Source of the DNA: Devosia elaeis
GTDB taxonomy: Bacteria; Pseudomonadota; Alphaproteobacteria; Rhizobiales; Devosiaceae
Assembly: GCF_001650025.1 (NCBI RefSeq)
Contig: NZ_LVVY01000130.1
Span: forward strand, 1 to 64,000
DNA length: 64,000 nucleotides
Reading direction: 5' to 3'
This document shows, in pieces, positions 58,016-64,000 of this stretch. Under the pieces are notes generated by a model, which saw only the letters and a program-made list of their open reading frames with translations, ran no database searches and was not told the DNA's origin. Made by a program: the position numbers and the translations under genes. How positions within the stretch are numbered: position 1 is the first letter of the stretch; each line of letters starts with the position of its first letter.

Positions 58016-58927
58016 ATGGCAAGCTCCGCTCCGGCCCTCCACTTCGACACAGACTTTCGTCCCCATGTCGGGCAAGCCGTGCCCCAGGCGCCGGGCGTCG
58101 TCCGCGTCACCGCGCCCAATGCCTCGCCCTACACGTTCACCGGCACCAACAGCTTCCTCATCGGCCGGGAAAAACTGGCGCTGATCGATCCCGGCCCCGA
58201 GGACGAGCGCCACGAATCCGCCCTCAGGGCCGCCATGGCCGGCCGTCCGCTCACCGCCATAATCCTCACCCATACCCATCGCGATCACAGCGCCGCCGCC
58301 GCCAGATGGCGCCGCGACACCGGCGCCCCGCTCTGGTTCGGCGGGCCACACCGGCTGTCCCGCCCCCTGCGCCGATTCGAGCGCAACGCCCTGCGCAATT
58401 CCGCCGATTGGGATCTGGTGCCGGACCGCACTTTGCTCGATGGCGAAACCGTCGTAGCGGGCGATCTCGGCCTCGTCGTCCACGCCACGCCGGGTCATTG
58501 CGCCAATCACCTCGCCTTCGGCCTCGCCGGCACCGACATCCTGCTCTCGGGCGACCATGTCATGGGCTGGAATTCCACCCTGGTCTCGGCGCCCGACGGC
58601 TCGATGGCCGATTATTTCGCCTCGCTCGACAAGCTCATCGCCCTGCCCTACCGGCTTTATCTCCCCGCCCATGGCGGCCCCATCGCCGACGGCCCAGCCC
58701 ACGCCACCGCCCTCAAGGCCCATCGACAGATGCGCAACGAACAGGTGATCGCCGCAGTGCGAAACGGCGCAAGGACCATCGGGGCCGTCGTCGACGCCAT
58801 CTACCCCACCCAGCCGGCCAAAGTCCGGCGCGCCGCGGCCATGACCATCGGCGCGCATATGGAATATCTGGAAGCGCGGGGAGAGTTGCGGGTAAAGCGG
58901 GGACTGTTCGGGTTTCGTTTGGGCTGA
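58016..58927 (+). CDS. MBL-fold metallo-hydrolase
   Basis: A 303-residue metallo-beta-lactamase-fold enzyme. The metal motif is THTHRDHS (86-91 hold HTHRDH); further ligands are in VHATPGHCAN, LLSGDHVMGWNSTL and LPAHGGP. The C-terminus (about 250-303) has a winged-helix tail, as in LACTB2-like proteins. Substrate unknown. Divergent from bioY; ATG at 58016 chosen because the upstream extension is not conserved-looking. Confidence 0.88.
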   Translation: MASSAPALHFDTDFRPHVGQAVPQAPGVVRVTAPNASPYTFTGTNSFLIGREKLALIDPGPEDERHESALRAAMAGRPLTAIILTHTHRDHSAAAARWRRDTGAPLWFGGPHRLSRPLRRFERNALRNSADWDLVPDRTLLDGETVVAGDLGLVVHATPGHCANHLAFGLAGTDILLSGDHVMGWNSTLVSAPDGSMADYFASLDKLIALPYRLYLPAHGGPIADGPAHATALKAHRQMRNEQVIAAVRNGARTIGAVVDAIYPTQPAKVRRAAAMTIGAHMEYLEARGELRVKRGLFGFRLG

Positions 58928-58981
58928 GCTGACGCCATTCATCGACTGAAACGGCAGTCACCGTCACTCAATTTTTTCGTC

Positions 58982-59047
58982 ATTGCCGGGCTTGTCCCGG
59001 CAATCCATCTTACCGTGTGTATGGACCACCGGGACAAGCCCGGTGGT
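58982..59047. repeat. Two GC-rich palindromes between MBL gene and aroC
   Basis: ATTGCCGGG-CTTGT-CCCGGCAAT (58982-59004) and ACCACCGGG-ACAAG-CCCGGTGGT (59025-59047), sharing the core CCGGG...CCCGG and complementary loops, so the second is in reverse orientation. A different type from the CCCTCGGG family. Convergent gene ends on both sides suggest a bidirectional terminator or REP role. Confidence 0.8.
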
Positions 59048-59094
59048 GACGGTGGTGGGGATATGTCGCCATCTTGGCTCGGCAGTGAACGCCC

Positions 59095-60210
59095 CTAGTT
59101 CCGCTGAAACCCCACGCCGCCTTCGCGCCCGGTCTGTCCCCGGTGCCGCAGCATGTGGTCGGCCAGCACCAGCGCCATCATCGCCTCGCCCACCGGCACG
59201 GCGCGAATGCCCACGCAGGGGTCGTGACGGCCCTTGGTGATGATATCGGTGTCCTCGTTGGCCGTGGTCACGGTCTGGCGCGGCGTCAGAATGGAGGATG
59301 TCGGCTTGACGGCGAAGCGGCAGACCACCGGGTCGCCATTGCTCACCCCGCCCAGAATGCCGCCGGCATGGTTGGAGAGGAAATAGGGCCGCTCGGCCCC
59401 TGCCCGCATCTGGTCGGCATTTTCCACGCCGGTCAGGCCCGCCGCTTCGAAGCCGGCGCCGATTTCCACCGCCTTGACCGCGTTGATGCTCATCATCGCC
59501 GAGGCCAGATCGGCGCTGAGCTTGCCATAGATCGGCGCGCCCCAGCCGGCCGGCACGCCCTCGGCCACCACCTCGATCACCGCCCCGGCCGAATTGCCGT
59601 TCTTGCGCAAGCCGTCGAGATAATCGGCCCAGAGTTCGGCCGCCTTGGCATCGGCGCAGAAGAACGGGTTTTCGCCCACCTGGTCCCAGTCGAAATTGGC
59701 ATAATCGATCTTGTGCGGCCCCATCTGCACCAGGCTCGCCCTTATCGTCACGCCCTTGAGCACCTGCCGCGCCACCGCGCCGGCGGCCACCCGCGCCGCC
59801 GTCTCGCGCGCCGAGGTGCGTCCGCCGCCGCGATAATCGCGGATGCCGTATTTCTGGTCATAGGTGTAATCGGCGTGGCCGGGCCGATATTTGTCGCGGA
59901 TGTCCGAATAATCCTTGGAGCGCTGGTCGGTATTCTCGATCAGCAGCGAAATCGGCGTACCGGTGGTGCGCGGCCCGTCGGTGCGCTCATCCTCGAACAC
60001 GCCGGAGAGGATTTTGACTTCGTCCGCCTCGCGGCGCTGGGTCGTATATTTGCTCTGCCCCGGCTTGCGGCGGTCGAGATCGGCCTGGATCATCTCCGGC
60101 GTCAGCGCGATGCCCGGCGGGCAGCCATCCACCACCACGCCCAAGGCCGGCCCATGGCTCTCGCCCCAGGTGGTGAAACGGAAAAGATGCCCGAACGTAT
60201 TGAAAGACAT
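59095..60210 (-). CDS. aroC: Chorismate synthase
   Basis: A 371-residue enzyme converting EPSP to chorismate, the last shared step of aromatic amino acid synthesis, using reduced FMN. Signatures: [18 protein letters not shown] (residues 17-34), [36 protein letters not shown] and [16 protein letters not shown]. Full length. It reads leftward toward the palindromes. Confidence 0.97.
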   Translation of the reverse strand: MSFNTFGHLFRFTTWGESHGPALGVVVDGCPPGIALTPEMIQADLDRRKPGQSKYTTQRREADEVKILSGVFEDERTDGPRTTGTPISLLIENTDQRSKDYSDIRDKYRPGHADYTYDQKYGIRDYRGGGRTSARETAARVAAGAVARQVLKGVTIRASLVQMGPHKIDYANFDWDQVGENPFFCADAKAAELWADYLDGLRKNGNSAGAVIEVVAEGVPAGWGAPIYGKLSADLASAMMSINAVKAVEIGAGFEAAGLTGVENADQMRAGAERPYFLSNHAGGILGGVSNGDPVVCRFAVKPTSSILTPRQTVTTANEDTDIITKGRHDPCVGIRAVPVGEAMMALVLADHMLRHRGQTGREGGVGFQRN

Positions 60211-60259
60211 GGCGCAGCCCCTTGGATTGTGCGCTTTCTAGGCAGCGCCCGGCCCGAGG

Positions 60260-60667
60260 TCAATCGAGCCAGTTCTCGACGCGAAGACCGGGCACGCGGG
60301 AAAATTCACGGATATTGTCGGTGGCGAGCGGCAAATCCAGGGCAAGAGCGTGCGCCGCAATGAGCAAATCGTTCGCCCCTATCGGCGTGCCTTGTCGCTC
60401 CAGATAGGCGCGAATATCGGCATAGGCCGCGTCCACCGGTGCGTCGAGGGCCAACACCGTCATCCGGGTCAATACCCATTCGATCTGGTCATGCAGCCTG
60501 GCGGAGCCAATCTTGGCCGCTCCGAAGCGCAGCTCGCTCACCGCGATGATCGAGATTCCCACACTGCGTACGCTTTGGCTCCGCATCCTTTGCGCGGTTT
60601 TACCCTCTGGATACCGCATGAAATGCGACGCGATATTGGTATCCACCATAATCTCGACGTCGCTCAA
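60260..60667 (-). CDS. vapC: VapC-like PIN-domain toxin
   Basis: A 135-residue PIN-domain ribonuclease toxin. The acidic set is D9 (MVDTNIASHF), E45 (AVSELRFG), D100 (GANDLLIAAHA) and D117 (LATDNIREF). These hold the metal for RNA cutting in VapC toxins. It overlaps the antitoxin gene stop by ATGA. Intact. Confidence 0.92.
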   Translation of the reverse strand: MSDVEIMVDTNIASHFMRYPEGKTAQRMRSQSVRSVGISIIAVSELRFGAAKIGSARLHDQIEWVLTRMTVLALDAPVDAAYADIRAYLERQGTPIGANDLLIAAHALALDLPLATDNIREFSRVPGLRVENWLD

Positions 60668-60936
60668 AGTTCGATGTCGTCCAGCGGTAGCAGCCCTTCA
60701 TCGACATCGGGCCATTCCACGTCGATCGTCTCCATCTGATCGAACAATTCGGCCCAGGTTTGTGGTGCCTTTCGTTCGGCGACGGCCGGCTCGATAATCA
60801 ACCGGTCGCCATCCTTGCGAATGGTGACTTCGCCCCTGGGAAACTCAAAGCCGGCCGGCACGACAAAAACCTGTGCGCCATCCTCTTCCTCGCGCAACTG
60901 GACTGTCGTGCCCTCAATCACTCTGATCTCGTTCAC
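60664..60936 (-). CDS. vapB: VapB-like antitoxin
   Basis: A 90-residue antitoxin. The N-terminal region EIRVIEGTTVQLREEEDGAQ with VTIRKDGDRLIIEPA is an AbrB-like DNA-binding pattern, and the acidic tail (EWPDVDEGLLPLDD) should wrap the toxin. GTG at 60936 has GGAGG six bases upstream; ATG at 60951 would put that sequence in the gene. It would also repress the operon. Confidence 0.85.
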   Translation of the reverse strand: MNEIRVIEGTTVQLREEEDGAQVFVVPAGFEFPRGEVTIRKDGDRLIIEPAVAERKAPQTWAELFDQMETIDVEWPDVDEGLLPLDDIEL

Positions 60937-60995
60937 AGGCGCCTCCATCGGCTCATGTCCCCACAAGATAAGCCCGATCCGACCCCGCAACAAGT

Positions 60996-61616
60996 TTACA
61001 CGTCGCCGGCGCCGATCAGTTCCATCCGGCCAGGCGTGAAATGCATGATCACGTCCTGGGGCGGGGCCCAGTTGATAACGTCGACGATCGGCGCCCTTTC
61101 GATCAGCACGCGCAGCGTCCGGGCGATGCCGCCATGGGCCACCACCACCGAGGGGCCGTTGAGCACGCCGGCAAATTCGACCAGCCGGGCTTCGACATCG
61201 CGATAATTCTCGCCGTTTTCGGGCCGGAAATCCCAATAGGTTTCGTCCCGCTCGCCCGGCGCGCGCGCCAGGTTGGCCGGCAATTCCTCGTGCAGGCTCC
61301 CCTCCAGCACGCCGAAGCTGATTTCCATCAGCCGCACGTCATATTGCACCTCCGGCAGGTGCTGGGAAAATCCCAGCCGCACCCGATCCATGGTCTCGCG
61401 CGTACGGCCCAGCGGGGAGGCGTGCCATTCGAAATCCTGTGGCTTCAGTCCGCGCGCCTTGAACAGGGCCGCCAATGTCCGGCCGTTCTGGCTGGCCTGG
61501 CCCCGGCCCTTTTCATTGAGCGGAATGTCCTTGCGGCCCTGATAACGGCGTTCTGCGTTCCATGGCGTTTCGCCATGCCGGATGAAATAGATTTCCGGCC
61601 AGACCAGGGAAGTCAT
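60996..61616 (-). CDS. Histidine phosphatase family protein
   Basis: A 206-residue phosphoglycerate-mutase-like phosphatase. The RHGE motif (13-16) carries the phospho-histidine H14; R in SPLGRTRET, E in SFGVLEGS, and the second histidine in VVVAHGGIAR complete the site. The substrate may be a sugar phosphate, but is not fixed by sequence. Adjacent to the vapBC genes, same strand, but separated by 59 bases. Confidence 0.9.
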   Translation of the reverse strand: MTSLVWPEIYFIRHGETPWNAERRYQGRKDIPLNEKGRGQASQNGRTLAALFKARGLKPQDFEWHASPLGRTRETMDRVRLGFSQHLPEVQYDVRLMEISFGVLEGSLHEELPANLARAPGERDETYWDFRPENGENYRDVEARLVEFAGVLNGPSVVVAHGGIARTLRVLIERAPIVDVINWAPPQDVIMHFTPGRMELIGAGDV

Positions 61617-61733
61617 GTCATCTCGCGCGAGCGCGCGTCCTCAATGCTGGAGTCGTCCGCCTGCTTGTGGCACATGGGATCGGGGGCGGACAAGCGCGCC
61701 GCCCGCTTATCTGTTGTGCCTCCCGGATTTGTC

Positions 61734-63149
61734 ATGTCCCTGCCCGCCAATGAGATCGTTTCCGCCCTTTCCGCCCTTGTCGGGGGCGACAATGTCGTCG
61801 GCGATGTCGCCAGGATGGGTGCCTGGCTCAGCGAGCCGCGCAAGCGGTTCCACATCGCAGCCGCCGCCGTTGTCACGCCACCCGATGTCGCCGCCGTGCA
61901 GGCCGTCATGCGCTGGGCGCACGAAAACAATGTCGGCATCGTGCCCCAAGGCGGCAATACCGGCCTGGTCGGGGCGCAGGTGCCGCGGCGGGGTGACGAG
62001 GTGATCCTCAGCCTTCAAAAGCTCGACCGCATCCGCTCGATCGATGCCGCGGCGGGCGTCATGGTGGCCGAGGCCGGCACCATTCTCGAAAATGCCCATC
62101 GCGCGGTCGAGGCGGAGGGCGCGATGTTTCCGCTCTGGCTCGCCTCGCAGGGTTCTGCCCGCATTGGCGGCGTCCTCTCCTCCAATGCCGGCGGCGTCAA
62201 CGTGCTGGCCTATGGCAATGCGCGCGAATTGACCATGGGTGTCGAGGCGGTTTTGGCCGATGGCAGGCTCTACAACGGCCTCAATGCGCTCAAGAAGGAC
62301 AATACCGGCTACGATCTCAAGGACCTGCTGGTCGGTGCCGAAGGCACTTTGGGCATCATCACCGCCGCCAGTTTGAAACTCTATCCCCTGCCCGAGGATT
62401 ACGAGACCGCGCTGGTCAATATCGCCTCGCCCGAGGCCGCGTTCGAGCTGTTCGGGCTCATGCGCGAACGCGCCGGCTCCCGGCTCAATGCTTTCGAGCT
62501 CATCCCCTGGATCGGCCTCGACATCCAGCTGCGCCACCAGATGCTCGATGCCGACCCCACCGCCAGCGCCTCGCCCTGGTATGCGCTGATCGAATTGACC
62601 CGCATGGCCGGCACCGCGCCCGGCTCGCTGCAATCGGCGCTTGAAGCAGCCTTCGAGGCCACGCTGATTTCCGACGCCACCATGGCGGAATCCTTGGCCG
62701 ACCGCACCCGCATGTGGGCCTTCCGCGAGCAGATGAGCGAGTGCCAGTCGCGCGAAGGCGCCTCGATCAAGCACGACGTCTCCGTGCCCATCGCCGCCGT
62801 GCCGCGCCTCATCGCCGAGGGCTCCGCCGCCGTCGAAAAACGCGTGCCCGGCATCCGCCCCGTGCCCTTCGGCCATATGGGCGACGGCAATATCCACTTC
62901 AATTTCAGCCAGCCCGTCGGCGCCGATCCCAAGGCCTTCATGGCCGAATATGACGAGGCCGTGCACGAGATCATCTACGATGTCGTCCTCAAGCTCGGCG
63001 GTTCCGTCTCCGCCGAACACGGCATCGGCCAGCTCAAGGTGGACCTGCTGAAACAGGTGAAGGACCCGGTAGCGCTGGAGATGATGCGCGCGATCAAGAA
63101 TGCGCTCGATCCCAAGGGGATTCTGAACCCCGGAAAAATGCTGGGCTAG
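61734..63149 (+). CDS. FAD-binding dehydrogenase (D-2-hydroxyglutarate/glycolate oxidase type)
   Basis: A 471-residue FAD-linked 2-hydroxyacid dehydrogenase. FAD-binding blocks: GIVPQGGNTGLVGAQVP, VAEAGTILENAHRAVEAEG, IGGVLSSNAGGVNVLAYGN and LLVGAEGTLGIITAASLKL. The C-terminal cap has PFGHMGDGNIHFNF, a metal site, and GSVSAEHGIGQLK. These features match D-2-hydroxyglutarate and D-lactate dehydrogenases. ATG at 61734 chosen from domain start. Confidence 0.93.
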   Translation: MSLPANEIVSALSALVGGDNVVGDVARMGAWLSEPRKRFHIAAAAVVTPPDVAAVQAVMRWAHENNVGIVPQGGNTGLVGAQVPRRGDEVILSLQKLDRIRSIDAAAGVMVAEAGTILENAHRAVEAEGAMFPLWLASQGSARIGGVLSSNAGGVNVLAYGNARELTMGVEAVLADGRLYNGLNALKKDNTGYDLKDLLVGAEGTLGIITAASLKLYPLPEDYETALVNIASPEAAFELFGLMRERAGSRLNAFELIPWIGLDIQLRHQMLDADPTASASPWYALIELTRMAGTAPGSLQSALEAAFEATLISDATMAESLADRTRMWAFREQMSECQSREGASIKHDVSVPIAAVPRLIAEGSAAVEKRVPGIRPVPFGHMGDGNIHFNFSQPVGADPKAFMAEYDEAVHEIIYDVVLKLGGSVSAEHGIGQLKVDLLKQVKDPVALEMMRAIKNALDPKGILNPGKMLG

Positions 63150-63235
63150 GCCCGAAGCCATCCCTCACTGGATGTCACCCGGTCACCCCGATGTGCCTTC
63201 TTGCACGGCGCGCGGCATCGTCCCATCTCTCCCCC

Positions 63236-63796
63236 ATGCTGCTCAAAGACATTCAATTCCTCGACGACGCCACCCGTCCGGCCATTCCCGAACTGCCCGC
63301 CCTCACTGCGGCGCAGAAGGCGCCCGGCGAGCACCTCAAGATGATCCACGACCACCTGCGCGACAACATGGTCGTGCTGGGGCGGCTCATCGAGCGCGCC
63401 GCCGAGGGCAAGGCCAGCGTCGACGATATCAAGGCCGAGACCGCCGATCTGGTCATGGTCTCGAACTATCGCCGCTTCGGCACCTTGTGCGGGCAATATT
63501 GCCAGTTCGTGCATGGCCATCATTCCATCGAGGACCAGGCGATTTTCCCCTCGATCGCCGCACAGGGCCCCGCCTTCAAGGCCATTGCCGACCGCCTCCA
63601 GGCGGAACACGTGGTCGTGCATCACCTGCTCGAAAAGTTGATCGATGCCCTGATCGCCCTCGCCGACGCGCCGGGCCGGGAGCATTTCGAGGATGCGGTG
63701 GAAGTCTTCCGCGCGCTGGAAAAGGTCCTGCTCAGCCATCTCGGCTATGAGGAAGAGGCCATCGGCGACGCGCTGGGCTATTTCGAGATCATCTAG
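63236..63796 (+). CDS. Hemerythrin HHE-domain protein
   Basis: A 186-residue four-helix protein. HLKMIHDHLRDNM, QYCQFVHGHHSIEDQAIFP, HVVVHHLLEKLI and LSHLGYEEEAIG supply the His/Glu set of a di-iron hemerythrin-like site. Such proteins sense or bind oxygen, NO or iron. Starts 87 bases after the dehydrogenase stop. Confidence 0.88.
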   Translation: MLLKDIQFLDDATRPAIPELPALTAAQKAPGEHLKMIHDHLRDNMVVLGRLIERAAEGKASVDDIKAETADLVMVSNYRRFGTLCGQYCQFVHGHHSIEDQAIFPSIAAQGPAFKAIADRLQAEHVVVHHLLEKLIDALIALADAPGREHFEDAVEVFRALEKVLLSHLGYEEEAIGDALGYFEII

Positions 63797-63797
63797 C

Positions 63798-64000
63798 TCA
63801 GAACAGGTCCATCTGCCGGCCGGTTGCGGCCTGCTTCACCGCAGGCTGCGGCTTTTCCTCGGCCACCGGCTCGATCAGGCCCGGATCATCGTCGCGCGCC
63901 GAATTGACCCGCGTGGAGACCGGGTGGAATTGCAGCACTCCATCCTCGAGCGGCAACGCCATCTGCGCCGCGTCCCGCGCTCGCACCTCGCGGACATTGA
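63798..64000 (-). CDS. C-terminal fragment of a gene running off the window
   Basis: The frame is open from the window edge to the stop at 63798, giving the last 66 or so residues: VREVRARDAAQMALPLEDGV... then FHPVSTRVNSARDDDPG, ending ATGRQMDLF. The region is proline-rich and low in structure. The family cannot be named from this tail; a QMDLF-like end can bind the replication clamp, as in several DNA repair proteins, but this is a weak hint. Confidence 0.6.
   Translation of the reverse strand, partial: NVREVRARDAAQMALPLEDGVLQFHPVSTRVNSARDDDPGLIEPVAEEKPQPAVKQAATGRQMDLF

Overview
The window is a high-GC chromosomal stretch from an alphaproteobacterium, most likely Hyphomicrobiales and possibly Devosia-like. 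This is inferred from overall gene style, a LigD/Ku pair and short GC-rich palindromic intergenic repeats; no rRNA or other marker settles the genus. It holds two mobile regions inserted in ordinary chromosome.

Region 1 (1-6.9 kb) is the end of an integrated element: an IS5-family insertion sequence, a truncated IS21-family istA, a KfrA-like gene beheaded by the IS21 end, a MobA/MobL-type relaxase gene with a small partner, and a large tyrosine integrase next to tRNA-Gln. The element extends leftward out of the window.

Region 2 (6.8-13.2 kb) is host: tRNA-Gln, tRNA-Pro, and a divergent ABC-transporter locus (permease and ATPase one way; binding protein, PP2C-like phosphatase and DeoR-type regulator the other).

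Region 3 (13,261-52,409; 39.1 kb) is a complete Mu-like transposable prophage with TG...CA ends, repeated transposase-type sites at both ends and an exact 8-bp flanking direct repeat (GCTAAAAG). Its order follows Mu: repressor, Ner, transposase A and B, early accessory genes, GemA, a Mor/C-type activator, lysis genes, terminase, portal, F-like protein, protease/scaffold, capsid, sheath, tube, tape measure, baseplate and fibres. Three copies of a 22-bp motif precede the lysis, protease and baseplate operons and look like late-activator sites. The tail chaperone gene carries a lambda-type GGGAAAG slippery heptamer.

The right end of the phage carries a diversity-generating retroelement (DGR): target gene with variable repeat VR2, avd, template repeat TR, and reverse transcriptase, in the same order as in Bordetella phage BPP-1. 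A second target gene with its own variable repeat (VR1) and the same 3' signals lies 27 kb away in the early operon. VR2 differs from TR almost only at template adenines (11 of 12 differences). Both VRs are followed by a hairpin with a GRNA-type tetraloop. A DNA adenine methylase gene and a small gene close the phage.

Region 4 (52.4-64 kb) is host: ligD, ku and a type IB topoisomerase gene (NHEJ-type repair cluster), bioY, an MBL hydrolase, aroC, a vapBC-like toxin-antitoxin pair, a histidine phosphatase, an FAD-linked dehydrogenase, a hemerythrin-domain protein, and the 3' end of one more gene. The prophage sits just beyond the 3' end of ligD, so it breaks no host gene that I can see.
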